Below, in pieces: positions 34,665-46,079 of a stretch of DNA of 64,000 nt. The stretch is from Lunularia cruciata (Eukaryota > Streptophyta > Marchantiopsida > Lunulariales > Lunulariaceae). The notes beneath the pieces are model-generated. The model worked only from the letters and a program-made list of their open reading frames with translations. It had not been told where the DNA came from and ran no database searches. Position 1 is the first letter of the stretch. The number at the start of each line of letters is the position of its first letter. The DNA lies in contig OX419758.1 in assembly GCA_948567375.1 (NCBI GenBank), positions 33,051,001 to 33,115,000 of the forward strand, in the 5' to 3' direction. A program made the position numbers and the translations under genes.

Positions 34665-36344
34665 TCAAGCGTTTGAGCTTGAGACACCATTAGCTGCAGG
34701 TAATGTCTCTATCGTAACGTGCTTTGTGCCGTTGCTCGCTGCATCCGCCTCCTTGACCGAAAGAGACTGGTGCGTGACTTCAACGATTTCAGGCTCGTCA
34801 ATGGGATGAACTTTCCCAACTGTCGAAAACAGTTTCTCTGCCTTCTTGCTGCTGCAGTCTAGTACCTCCTCTTTAACCTCGCTTGAGTCAGCAGCGATTT
34901 CCGCTTTCTTCTCTGCCTCCTTCCCATCTTCAGTGTCGTCATCGGACTCTGGAGGTGGTGGACAAGGTTTAACCCTGTGGTGGTGTAGCGACAAGATGAT
35001 ACTCTCCAAAGCGAGTTCAGGATCATCCTGATTCTGAATTAGCATCTCGCCAACCTCGGCGGGAGTCATGTACGCGCCTTCGAAGGCCGCTTCCACCTTA
35101 ACGAAAAGCTCGTGCTCTGTCAGCTGCAAGTAGTTTTTGGCAAGCACTTTGAATGCGGAGAACGTACAGTAACTGAGTTGAATGTGCATGTCCATCCGAC
35201 CTGCACGCAGTAGAGCAGGGTCCAACTTCTCCACATAGTTGGTTGTGAATATGAAAATTCTCTCCGTCCCACAACAGGACCATAGCCCATCCACAAAATT
35301 CAGGAGTCCTGAAAGAGTGACCTTGCTCTCCTCGCTCTTGGCCGGTTGCCCAGGTGGGCCAGGAGATCCAGGAGGTCCAGGAGTTGACTCAGTGACTTTC
35401 TTCTTCTTCTTACGCTGACCGGACAGATCGAGGGAACAATCAATGTCCTCAATTACAATGACAGACTTGTTGCTGGTGTGTAGTAACAGCTTGCGAAGCG
35501 CAACGTTAGTGTCGACTTCTGTCAGCTCCAGATCATAGACATCGTACCTCATCTTGTTGGCGATTGCAGCGATCATGCTCGACTTCCCAGTTCCCGGGGG
35601 CCCGTACAACAGGTACCCGCGCTTCCATGCTTTGCCAACCCTGTTGTAGTAATCCTCGTTCATGGCGAATTTTTCCAAGTCGTCAACAATCTTGGTTTTC
35701 AAATCCCCGTCCAAAGCAAGAGTGTCAAACGTTGCGGGATGGATGAAACTGACGGACTCCCATGGACGACCTCTGGAGAAATAATCATTCTTTCCCTTGG
35801 TGTTTGTGTACAGCAAAAGTTCTCGCGCTGCTCTCTTCAGCTCCTTGGCCTTCATTTGAATGTGGGTCATGTATTTCTCAAGGACTCGCTTCTTGTCTTT
35901 TCGGTGGATTGTCAGTTGATACGATCTCTTCTCGTCACTCTCAGACTGGTAGCTGTACATTTGTTGGTTACGCTCCCAAACATGGTGTACCCACTCCAGG
36001 TTTGCCCCATCAAAGACATCATACGTTCGCTGGCCATGAGCCATATAGAACGTCAACTCCTTCGCATTCGTCGGCCTTGATAAATTTACCCGTTCTGATG
36101 CCTGCGCTGTGAGCGAGCTCAGGTACACTTGAACATCCGGGTACAGCGAGTTCACAGTAGCATTGTCAAACTCATGGATGTCGCAGTAAACGTATGGCAC
36201 GAAACTCTGTATCCACAATCGACATTTCCGAAGTAGCCCGTCGAAGTACTCGGCAGGGATGAAAGGGGTCAAAAAGGCGAAGAATCCCAACGAAGCGAAC
36301 CACGTCCACGGTTGAAAAATTCCAAAGTTTTTTAACATGTCCAT
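34665..36344 (-). CDS. BCS1-like mitochondrial/ER AAA-ATPase
   Basis: An intact single-exon gene of 559 codons starting at the ATG at 36344. The open frame extends 17 codons further, but only to a GTG, which a plant would not use. Residues 11-30 form a hydrophobic N-terminal segment (WTWFASLGFFAFLTPF), the membrane anchor of plant BCS1-type AAA-ATPases. An AAA-associated region follows, then Walker A GPPGTGKS (248-255), Walker B VIVIEDID (295-302), a sensor TTN (367-369) and RAGRMD (380-385), all intact. After Walker B is a basic run and a collagen-like PGPPGSPGPPG stretch. An acidic tail ends the protein. Plant relatives sit in mitochondria or ER and act in stress and development. The exact role here is unknown. 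Confidence 0.95.
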   Translation of the reverse strand: MDMLKNFGIFQPWTWFASLGFFAFLTPFIPAEYFDGLLRKCRLWIQSFVPYVYCDIHEFDNATVNSLYPDVQVYLSSLTAQASERVNLSRPTNAKELTFYMAHGQRTYDVFDGANLEWVHHVWERNQQMYSYQSESDEKRSYQLTIHRKDKKRVLEKYMTHIQMKAKELKRAARELLLYTNTKGKNDYFSRGRPWESVSFIHPATFDTLALDGDLKTKIVDDLEKFAMNEDYYNRVGKAWKRGYLLYGPPGTGKSSMIAAIANKMRYDVYDLELTEVDTNVALRKLLLHTSNKSVIVIEDIDCSLDLSGQRKKKKKVTESTPGPPGSPGPPGQPAKSEESKVTLSGLLNFVDGLWSCCGTERIFIFTTNYVEKLDPALLRAGRMDMHIQLSYCTFSAFKVLAKNYLQLTEHELFVKVEAAFEGAYMTPAEVGEMLIQNQDDPELALESIILSLHHHRVKPCPPPPESDDDTEDGKEAEKKAEIAADSSEVKEEVLDCSSKKAEKLFSTVGKVHPIDEPEIVEVTHQSLSVKEADAASNGTKHVTIETLPAANGVSSSNA

Positions 36345-36372
36345 TCGTCCTGGCCCCCTCCTGTGGGTATGT

Positions 36373-36555
36373 CTACGACGAGCCGTCGTGAACACCTTTG
36401 TATCCCTTCACTTGAGTAGATAGTGTGCTGCCACTGCCGCTGTACACGCTGCGTCTGCGATGTTGGATAGCTGCCACCTGATTGTTCTCGTCTACTGCAC
36501 AGATTAGTGAACTCCGAGACTTGATAGATAAAAGAAGAGATCTTCGTCTTGCCAT
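36373..36555 (-). other. Possible upstream ORF of the AAA-ATPase gene
   Basis: An ATG-started frame of 60 codons, rich in Arg and Ser, ends 28 bases before the main ATG in another frame. If the transcript starts upstream of 36555, this uORF would damp translation. If it starts downstream, or an intron removes it, it means nothing. Confidence 0.3.
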
Positions 36556-36673
36556 CTTCTTAGCATCAATCTATTTGACCTGCGAGAATGAGTAGTAGCC
36601 TTCACGGTGCACTTTGCCTACTTCCTGTTGCTCTTGGGATTTAGACTCCTTCGAAGTGAAAAACGTGTCTCTT

Positions 36674-36732
36674 CCGGGACTTTCCTGTCACAGAATTCCG
36701 GGACTTTCCTGTCACTCTGTGACAGGAAAGTC
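36674..36732. promoter_or_regulatory. Direct repeats and hairpin upstream of the AAA-ATPase gene
   Basis: CCGGGACTTTCCTGTCAC occurs at 36674-36691 and 36698-36715. The second copy pairs as GACTTTCCTGTCAC (36702-36715) with GTGACAGGAAAGTC (36719-36732) across a TCT loop. It lies about 330-390 bp upstream of the start codon, in the promoter or 5' leader. Function unknown. Confidence 0.7.
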
Positions 36733-36739
36733 ACTCTGT

Positions 36740-37333
36740 GAGAACGACAAATGAACTGCTCGAGATACTCATTCGACGCTTCTCTCCCATCCATGAGGAA
36801 TGGTTTTGGGATTGCGGGTTCTTGAAATCAAATACATGCCTCTAGGTGTGGACTCTCGAGTGAAGCAAACGGAGCTTCGCAATGCTTACGTAGCGATGCC
36901 AAGGTACAGCGACCTGCAAGTTTTGTCACTCACGTGATATGCCTCCGAATCTCAGCTGCTCAAGCTGCTTGCCAAGCGATAGGTAGAAGCATAACTTGAG
37001 CTTCACGGCGAAGCCAAGCTTACCTCATCGGCGAAAAACCATGGAGCGGTAGTCTCTTTATCCTGAAGAAAGAGCGGGTGAATGACGTGCGAGCGAGGGA
37101 AATCTTCTGAGGCTCGCAGACATATCCAGCACCTAAGACACACAGATGCCTGCGTTCAATTTACTTTATGTGCTCATTCTCATAAATTACCACAGTACTG
37201 TTAACACAATCTGACAAGAATCCTTTATCTCATAACCCTCGGTCCTTTGGGAGTAAGTTGTTTGTCATAGAAAGTGCTCTCAGCAATCCACTGAGATAGA
37301 AGGAGGATGGGTTTAGTTGGAGAGGAGAAGAGT
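36740..37333. other. Upstream flank of the AAA-ATPase gene
   Basis: Mixed-composition DNA with no convincing ORF. It probably includes the promoter of the minus-strand gene, but no clear TATA box was located. Confidence 0.4.
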
Positions 37334-37350
37334 GGGGGGGGGGGGGGGGG
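37334..37350 (+). repeat. Run of 17 G residues
   Basis: Uninterrupted poly-G, able to form a G-quadruplex, about 1 kb upstream of the AAA-ATPase start. Confidence 0.85.
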
Positions 37351-39775
37351 TGTGAAGGGCGGTTTTATTTGATCGAGTAGTTGAGCAACGAATGTAAGAG
37401 GTTGCTTCAGAGCTCCGACCGCATTGACCCAAATGGCTGGCTAGGTGCAGATCCAGCGAGCGAGAGGAACATAGCGGCATTCCCGTTGCCTGGTCATAAT
37501 GCGGTGGATCGGCACATCATCAGCGCAGCAGTCACTCAACTGGCCAAATTAGTTGAGTGTGAAAGTGACTTCAAGCTCGTCCCCATGGGCAGGCAGACAA
37601 AAGCACAGCCTGGTGGCATCGTCCCAGAAGTCGGGACGGTAGAGTACTTTATCTAGTTTTTGATCTTCCGTTCCCTTCCCGTCACTTCCCATCTTCCCGA
37701 AACGCGCCGCCCCCAACTCCTCCCCGCCTCCAAGTCCTCCCCGCCTCCAACTGTAGTCTGCAGCCACCTAATGTACTGTTAGAGCAACATAGCGGGTACC
37801 TTTCAATAGGATTCGTAGAGCTATTGATAGGGTCGTCTAGGGGATTATTAATATCAGGGTGTATCCGGAGGAATTTTTATGGAATTCTGTCCATTTCAGT
37901 AAAATGTCCAGTTCATGTGTTGAATAGTCTTTCTCGATCTCCCGCAATCTTCTATGACGTCAGTTAATTTGAGTGGGCCATATCACATTATATGATATTT
38001 TATACTTCTTGTACTTGTGCAGAATTTCTACTTCTGTAGAATCCTCATAGTAAATATAAGACATCGAGGTTAATCTAAAACTATGTTACTTATAGAAATA
38101 AAGAAAAGTTGAAAACTTTTTATTTTTCGATTGTTATGTTTATAGATAAATTGAGGAGAAAAATCCAACTATAGGAAAAATTCACTTAGCTTCTATAGTT
38201 GACACACTAGAAATAGATCAATTGGTTATATTGTGATATTTGGAATTTTCAAAATTTTAATTTATTTAATTAACCTTTTAAATATGGGTTTTTGTACTGG
38301 GAAGTATTGATTCATTTTGTATTTCTTTATAGAGAGAAAATTAGGTTAACAAAAAAGTGTTTTTGTCTTTGGGAAGATTAAAAGCAAATATAGGAGGAAC
38401 TCATCTCTAAGGAATTCTGCAGCAAAGACCAATGAACTATTAGTAATGCCAAAGACAAAAAAAAGGTCGGACAAAAGGAAGGAAAATTTGAATTTTGATT
38501 GAAGATATTTAAATCCCACCACAGGCAACAGGAAGTACATTCCAAAGATGACTTACCTGAAACAATCTTCTTCAAATGCCTATTTTTTGTGAGAAGCAAC
38601 AAATTGGAATGCATCTTCCACAACTATATACAAAAGATGCACGTTGCTTGGGGAAGAAGGGACCACACTATTTGGTACACTTTGTAATACTTTTTACCTC
38701 AAAATAGATCTATTGATCCCATAGGAGAAGGAGGAATTCTTTAGTCACCCCCTCTTGGATAGCTACTTTACCACTCAAACCTGAAGGAGTTTGAAAGGAT
38801 CATGATCATGAAAGGAATTTAAGCGAAGGATGTAAGATTTGTGAAGTTAAGAAGGTTTGAAGCACACTAAAGTCAACAATGAAAAGAATGACTATTGCAA
38901 GGCCTTTGCTTCATGTAACTTCCATGCGGGGGAGAAAAAGGTAGAAGTTGATGGTGGAGGCAGAAGTTGAATCAAAGAGATATAGTTGATATCTTCTTTG
39001 ACAAAGGAAGCAAAAAAAAAATGCAACATTAGTAAGGCAAATACCAACTTGGATGAGGAGCAAGAGCTTCCTCCAAGACAAGTGCAAATACCAAAGAAAA
39101 AAACTAAGGAAGAATAGACAAAACCTAATTAGATGAGGAGTATGAGGTTCATTCAAGTGCAAAGTGCTAGTACCAAAGAACAACATAGAGGAAAAACATC
39201 CAAAATTTCTAAATTTGCACAAGATAGTAGCTTTGACAAACAACAAAATGGAGCAAGTCAGGCCAGTGTGCCAATGTGCCAATGTGCCTTTGTCTCCTAA
39301 GTAGTTTTCAATGAGCATGAAAGAAGAACCAAGGGAAGAGCAAAGAACGGGCCTATCTAATTCTGTTTTGTGAAAGGGTTAATCATGCCATTTATGGAGT
39401 TCTTTGAGATATTGTACTCAAAGTACAAGCAACAGTGATTGCAGTTGGTAGATTATACAAATTTGATATAAAGAATGCACTTCAATTGATATAGTGCCAA
39501 GTTTAGGGCACATAACTTACAAAAGGAGATCAATAATCTTAAGACTACTCTTTGAGAAAAAAACACAACAAAAATCAAGTTGATCAAGAAAGTTATAGTC
39601 CTATAGATGAAAAATCAAGAAAATTGTGCTATGGTCTAGGCATCGATGGAGCAACTCCAAAGTCTACATTTCAAGAATGATAACCTTTTGATAAAGACTG
39701 CCAAGATGCAAAAGTCTTTGGACTCATTCATCATTGAGCTAATTATAACACTTGGAGTAGGAACACCAAATCAAT

Positions 39776-39816
39776 AATGATGTGCTTTATTGATTTAATC
39801 AATAAAGCACATCATT
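39776..39816. repeat. Perfect palindrome, 20-bp arms, 1-base centre
   Basis: AATGATGTGCTTTATTGATT, then T, then its exact reverse complement. No mismatch in 41 bp. Confidence 0.9.
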
Positions 39817-40447
39817 GTAACCTAGAAGAAGTCTTTAGTGAGCATTGGCAAATGATTGTAATTACATTGACAAGAAATGTAAGCCCAAGTACAAAAGGAA
39901 TGGAGAAATCATGATAAATTAATGCAAGAATAAGGGAAGAGCTTGCAATTGCAAAGAGCTAAATTCATGAATAAGATGAGCATATCATTGTTAATCAATG
40001 GAGAAGTGCTCTCAAATCCATTACAATGGTAGCAACTACAAGAGAAGTTACAAAAAATAAGAAGTTTTCTTTAAAATTGGTTTTCAAAGAGATCACTCAA
40101 TCCAAAGTGCAAGTTCCTTTAGCAAAGAAGATTTTTGTCAAATTGGTCTATGATCATTTGAAAAAAAATCATCTAACAAGTATTTAGAATGTACCTTGTT
40201 GGAGGCCAGAGTACATGAGCTAAAGAAATAAAGCAATATCTTCTTCAAGAGAATCCAAAGGATAAGAGATGGGATAGGATTGCTATAGATGTGAGAGATC
40301 TTTGACGCAATTGAAAACCTATGTATGGAGTTAGAAAATATTATAAATAAAATAGATGCTATATTCAAAAGTTTATAAGGCAAAGTAACTTTGTGGTTAG
40401 GATTTCTTGGTCTGACCATCTAAGATTGGCTTAATTACATGAGGTTA

Positions 40448-40475
40448 TATACAAGTCACTGGCAAGACTTGTATA
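40448..40475. repeat. Short hairpin
   Basis: TATACAAGTC and GACTTGTATA pair perfectly around an 8-base loop. Confidence 0.7.
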
Positions 40476-41507
40476 TTCCACATGTTTAGATGCAACGATT
40501 AGTAAAAGCAAAGAGAAGAACTCCTTATTGTTTCCAATTTTTTTTTGAAGTTGTGTGCTTTCAATGTGCATGAGTATTGATGAATCTTTGTGATTGAGGT
40601 TTCTTTGAGGAATGAAAGGTTGTGTGTTGATACTTAGTACCTATAGTAGTGTTCTTGAGAAATGCCTTGATGGGACCTTTGGGTATCATAGTGTTTACAA
40701 TAGCCAAAAAATGCATACTCAGACCACTTCTTCAAAAAAAGTCATTCCTTTGTGAAGATATATACCTTTGAGGAGGGAAAGAGTATATTCAAGTAAGGAA
40801 GTTACACCACTTCTAAGAAGAAGTTTTATCTTTGAATTTTGAGTCATAACTCTCAATTGTTAGCACAAAGTAATATTATGTGATTGTTAGTTTTATTTGT
40901 AAAGTTTTTCAACTTATCTTCTTGGTGAAATTACACTCTTTGGTGCTGGTTTTTGTGTGACAGATTAAACAAGAAACAATAAAGAACTCTTAAGTTAATA
41001 TTCCTTTGTATCTAATCATTTATTGACCATATCCTTGTTGGTTTGACTTATTTCTCTCTAAAGTGCTTCATTTGTATCATTATTAAATTGTTACAAATGT
41101 CTACTTTACCATTATATTTCATCATCATGATCTTCCAAAATACTCATGTATAATTGAAACTTGTGGTTCTTGAAAGAATTTTTAGGTTTCTACTTACCAA
41201 ATTGGCCATATATATTGCTTATCACCCTCAAGATTGAACATGAAAACCATACTTTAGAAGATATAACTTTTGCATATATGAAAATGCACCACAATGATGA
41301 GGAGCTCCACATCTAGTATATTTCTTTTATAACCATATTCTATACTTTCTTTCTCAATTATGACCAAGGCATCTCAATCTTTAATGACTAATTTACTCCC
41401 CTATCTCTCCTTGTTCTTGGTACTTTCATCTTCTTCCTTAAAAGAGCTCATCTACTTAATGCCTGAAATTGCAAAATTGATATATTGATATCTATTATTG
41501 TGATCCT

Positions 41508-42170
41508 TGTCGTGCATATATACATCGCTACACAACATACATCGCTGTCAACATCATACACTATAGAAGCACAACTCACACATAAGTCATACATAGACTC
41601 TAAAGTGCCACAATAATCAGATTGCTTACCACTCTCAACTCAACTCAACTCAAATCAATACTTGATTGGTCACTCTATAAACTGCCAACAACTGGGCACT
41701 GATTACAGTCAAGCCACACCCACTCAAGCATAGAGAATTTAGGTGACATTCGCCGGCCTCTGTCCACCATAGCCAAGAACTCGAAGGCTCAACATCAGAG
41801 AAGTGAGCTCTTTGGAGCTCATTTTGAAACTATACCCCCTGGACCTGAGCTAGCTCTAAAACCCTAACGGTCCCGCTGATGGCACACTTGATGGTGCGAA
41901 CGGTGCAAAGTGACGATGGGCCTCACCGTGAAGTCAGTACCCCAAACAAAAAATCTGACCATCGGAAAGTAGTCTCTGAGGAATTGTTGAAATAACTCTA
42001 ACTACTATCACTAGAACTCCAGTGTTTGAGCAATCTAGATGTGGCACTACAAATAGCATGACAGCTGTCGTGCATATATACATCACTACACAACATACAT
42101 AGCTATCAACATCATACACTATAGAAGCACAACTCACACATAAGTCATACATAGACTCTAAAGTTCCACA
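41508..42170 (-). mobile_element. LTR or TRIM-like unit with 105-bp terminal direct repeats
   Basis: Nearly identical 105-bp blocks lie at 41508-41612 and 42066-42170. Each starts TGTGG and ends CGACA on the minus strand, enclosing 453 bp. The third block at 45762-45866 (plus strand) is also exactly 105 bp and is preceded by the same internal sequence (GAGTGGGTGTGGCTTGA). Directly upstream on the minus strand lies the polypurine-like AGGGGGGCAAT, as expected before a 3' LTR of the gypsy element at 42340-43960. Two readings are possible: a 663-bp TRIM, or the gypsy 3' LTR carrying end repeats. Confidence 0.6.
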
Positions 42171-42339
42171 ATTGCCCCCCTAGCTGGTGGTTAGGCCCCT
42201 ATAACTCCAGATAGCCATCTACTCTAAGTATATGGTATACCCTCTAATGGGCAAAGATCAAAAGGCCGGGTGCTATGGAGCCCCATTGTTAGTCGCATGT
42301 CTGCAATCTATACCATTTAAAGAATGAACTAGCTATAGG

Positions 42340-43960
42340 TCAAGTACATCTAGGACATAACCACTATCCCTGAGGAACCACCGTGAGGGGAGGAGTCATA
42401 CATGCCATATGTCATCCTCTCGAACAGCTATCACACACTAACATAGTAGCAGCTCCACCAAAAGAGCCACATAACATACACCTCAAGCCTGCACATACAA
42501 GTGCCAAGCTTGGGTCCATAGTACCATCAATTTTCGGGAGGTGGCATGGCGCACAATTGCGCACATGATCCTTCCAAACAACACCATCATGTCCTTCTAA
42601 CACAAGGACTCCAAATGGCAAAACCTCGCGCACTCTCAAGATAGTGCGGCCTGTAGAAACATCAAGTGTCGTTGGTGGTGTCTGCTGTAGATATACATAG
42701 TCGCCTGGATGAATTGACGGATCAAGGGTCTATAACCTCCTCCTCGAATGGTAGCATAGCGTAAAGTATCTCTATGCTGAGCAATCGCCAAGTTCTCAAA
42801 GGCCATTGGCATCACTCTCCGAAAGATCTCTGCCTGCTGAGAACATGTGCTCATCCATACATCGGGGTCATCCAAGTCCAAAACTACAGTAGCATCTCGA
42901 CAAATGGCTGTAGGTAAATCTGGATCTCGTCCATAGAGTAGAAAGTATGGAGAGAAGGATGCTAAGGAGGCTTGCCGGCTGAACCGATAGCCCATGGCCA
43001 ACCAAGGTAATTGGAGATCCCAAATGTCCAAGTGGCCTCTCTGCAAACCATACTTTTGCAATCCTCTCTTCACCGTTTGAACCACTCTCTTTGCTAAGCC
43101 ATCTGCCTCAGGGTGATCTTGGGATGTAGTACGATGATCAATCAAGGCCTTGTCACACAAGACTTGAAACTCCTCCAAGAACTCTGTACCCTAATCAGTC
43201 AAAACCTCAGCTGGTGCACCAAAATGACTAAGAACTCAATCCAGAAACTAGTAAGCTGTCCCTTCACTAGGATTGTCAGGAAGTACCACAAACTCAATCC
43301 ACTTAGAGAAGTGCTCCACCATCACCAAAACGTACCGATGATGTCTCACAATCAGCGGTAAAGGTCCGGCGAAGTCCAAACTCCAACGGTAACCCAATCC
43401 CATGATAAGTAATGGGTGTAATTGTGGCATAGGAGCATTGAATGATGCTCTAACTCGGTCACAAACCACACATTTGGCAACAAACTGCTGTACCTTGGTC
43501 TGCATACTGCGCTACCAATAATGACAGTGGAGTAAGCTATACATACGCTTTACTCCAAAATGTCCTAGCTCCTCATGAGCATGATGGACCAACTATGGTC
43601 TCTGAGATGGAAGTGGTACTACTCGCACTCTACCATCCTCCCATACACGCAAAAGGTGTTTACACTCCAATCTGAACCGTCTGGCTTGCTGAAGAACACG
43701 GTCTCTCTCCTTGGCCCCAACTGTGCCACCCACAACACCAATGCAAAGATAGTCCATCACTAAGACATCATCATGAATGTCTTGCTGAACTGTACCAATA
43801 TCTTCACTCTCTGGATCTATGACCTCAATAACTCCTCTCGTATACGCTGAGAGAGATACCACCAAAGCCTCTGCAAATATATATAGAAAGGCCGATGCAT
43901 GCTAACCTGGCACCATCTCCTCATTTGCCTCACCATGCCAACGTGCTCTGTAACACCAAT
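42340..43960 (-). pseudogene. Ty3/gypsy integrase with C-terminal PHD finger (5'-truncated)
   Basis: On the minus strand: the HHCC zinc domain of integrase (HH..H then CVVCDR, 43440-43600); the catalytic core with SLDFAGP (first D), VLTD (second D) and DHPEADG (E); a GPY/F-type module ending NCAPCHLP; and then a C4HC3 PHD finger at 42346-42480 (C-x2-C-x11-C-x2-C-x4-H-x2-C-x14-C-x2-C, with the usual Trp two places before the seventh ligand). Integrase joins retrotransposon cDNA to chromosomes. Chromodomains often occupy this C-terminal slot to steer insertion, so a histone-reading PHD finger may do the same. Four stops are single C-to-T or G-to-A changes, and one frameshift lies near 42722. 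RT and gag are absent to the right of 43960. Confidence 0.85.
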
Positions 43961-43969
43961 TTGTGCATG

Positions 43970-44630
43970 TGTGTGGTATTGTGATATTTAGCTTGGTATT
44001 ACAAGTACTTAAGAGATATTATTTATATAGAGCTAAAGGATGGTTTTATATTAGTCATGGTTAGCTAAAGTTAGTCATAACTAAGATAGAAAGGACCTTA
44101 CTTTAGAGGAAGTAGAAAAGATGAGCACCACTATTTTGGATTTTAGTGTGTTGACTTGGTATATTCTTAGGTGTTTGGCTTTGAGGAAAGAGTTGAGAAC
44201 TCTTGGGCCCACAAGCCTTTTTGTTTTGGATTCTTCTTTAGTCCAAGGATAGCCCATGTGAAGGAATCCTTGACTTAGTGGTTGGGTCAAGATAAGACCA
44301 CATGCTTAGGGGAATATGCCCATGTGAATAGATATTCCTTTCTACTTTTTGACTTTACTTGACTTTTAGTCTAGTAACTTGAGTTACTATGGTAATTAGT
44401 AACTTTGGTACGTAACTATTTCACAAGTATATAAACAAGGGGTGAGGAGGTATTCATCATCCTTTCATTTGCAACTATCTTTCTCTCATTGAGCTCTCTA
44501 GTGAGCAATGTCTTGAGTCTTGGAGTGTTAGCCTTAGAGGAGTATGATGGAGTTTGGGTTCCTTGCCTTCTTAGTCCATGGTGCGCTACCATAATAGCCA
44601 TCAGAGGTTCATCCTGAGTGAGAGACAAAC
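43970..44630 (+). repeat. LTR family X, copy 1
   Basis: About 660 bp with TATATAAA at 44428-44435 followed by GGGGTGAGGAGG, and ending near CATCCTGAGTGAGAGACA. It aligns to copies at 44812-45215 and 46660-47325, all in the same orientation. It abuts the truncated gypsy integrase. Confidence 0.7.
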
Positions 44631-44811
44631 CAGCTCACAATACATCCTAAGGAGTTAGTATAGAAGCAATTTACACTTAATCAAAATTGCAAAACCTTTG
44701 AAAAATTTGTGGTGTTTTGATGGGGAAGTTTGAGAAAATATGAAGTGAAGTGTTTTGAGATAAGCCTTGTGCTTTGTTTGAGATTTAGTTAAATTTATGT
44801 GACTTTTAACT

Positions 44812-45215
44812 TCAAGGATCGCCCATGTGGAGGAAACCTTGACTTAGTTATTGTATTAAGATAAGATCATATGCTTATGGGTTTATTCTTATGAATTTGG
44901 ACATTCCTTTAGACTTTAGACTTTAGATGACTTTTGCCTAGTAAATTGAGCTACTTTAATAATTAGAAACTTTGGTATCTAAGTATTTCACAAGTACATA
45001 AACTAGGATAAGAAGGTGCTCATGATCCTTTCATTTTTTATTATCTCTTTCAATCATTGAGTGCTCTATTGAACAATGGCTGGTATCATGGATGTGCCTT
45101 TGAGTTTTAGCCTTGGAAGAGTATCATAGAGTTTGGTTCCCCAATTGCTTAGTCTATGATGCAAAACATCAATATTTTCCAGAGATTCATAGTGTATGAG
45201 AGATAATCTGGCTTA
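44812..45215 (+). repeat. LTR family X, copy 2 (5'-truncated)
   Basis: Begins at AAGGATCGCCCATGTGGAGG, matching copy 1 from about 44233, and keeps ACAAGTACATAAACTAGG (decayed TATA) and GAGAGATAATCTGGCTTA at the end. Confidence 0.7.
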
Positions 45216-45639
45216 CTTTTTGATTTTATTGTCAAAGCTCTTTAGAAGGCAAGATAATATTTTGTGTACACTTCTCTATTAGACAAGAAGAGGCTGTGAG
45301 AACTCACTCAGAGAGAACAATACAAGAGAAGAGTATTGAACTTTACTTTGAGATGATATTGTATATTGTATATACATGAGAGGACTTAGGGAGAATATGT
45401 AAGGTGGACCTTTAGGTTTTCAAGATTTACTTTTGAGGAGATCACCTTTCTAAGATATAACTTGAGATTTTTAAAGATGATATATTATTTTATCTTCCAA
45501 TTGAGCCTCCTGAAATGACACTAAGAGTTGCTACACATAGCAAACTAGACCTTTGAAAGCTAGTAAAGTAAATTGCTTAAAAAATTGCAAGCTTATTAGA
45601 ATTTTGTACAAAGTTTACCATTTCCTAAATTAAGGTTTC

Positions 45640-45866
45640 TCTTAGCTAGAGTGGGTGTGGCTTGAATATAATCAATACTTGATTGTTGGTAGATTGTTGA
45701 ATGGATGGTGGAGTTCAAATCCAATTTGAGTGTGATTCAAGTGGAAGAATAAACTGATTATTATGGCACTTTAGGGTTCATGTATGACTTATGTGGGAGT
45801 TGTGCTTCTATAATATATGATGTTGACAGCGATGTACGTTGTGTAGCAATGTATATATGCATGACA
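45640..45866 (+). mobile_element. Fragment of the 105-bp-repeat element, plus strand
   Basis: Contains the internal segment GAGTGGGTGTGGCTTGA...CTGATTAT and one 105-bp terminal block (45762-45866), inverted relative to 41508-42170. Confidence 0.65.
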
Positions 45867-46079
45867 TAGCTTATACTAATAGATAAATGACTCTAGTAGA
45901 AAAAACTATTCAATGACAAAATGAGAAGGATTGACAATGAGTTTTGGTCTAAAGAAGTTTTGACACTGGAAGTGATTGGAAGGAAAGCCACAATTATCAC
46001 AAATTCCCAAGACCTTGAAATATATTTTCAAAAAGCCTAATGTGGAGGCAAGTCTAGCAACATAGATGATACTCTTGTT

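Larger units (their letters stand above)
37780..41500. other. Decayed repeat DNA, no gene recognised
   Basis: Only short ORFs. Plus-strand stretches rich in Lys, Glu and Gln codons near 38900-40200 resemble a decayed retrotransposon gag-like region, but no CCHC knuckle or pol motif is visible. Confidence 0.35.

Noticed and set aside
36345-36395. 17 extra codons at the start of the AAA-ATPase
   Set aside because: The extension begins with GTG. The first ATG, at 36344, directly precedes the hydrophobic anchor.
37381-37656. 91-codon ORF upstream of the AAA-ATPase
   Set aside because: Starts with TTG and has no motif. Not credible for a nuclear plant gene.
41640-41665. CAACT-type microsatellite
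   Set aside because: Only four short units; ordinary simple sequence.
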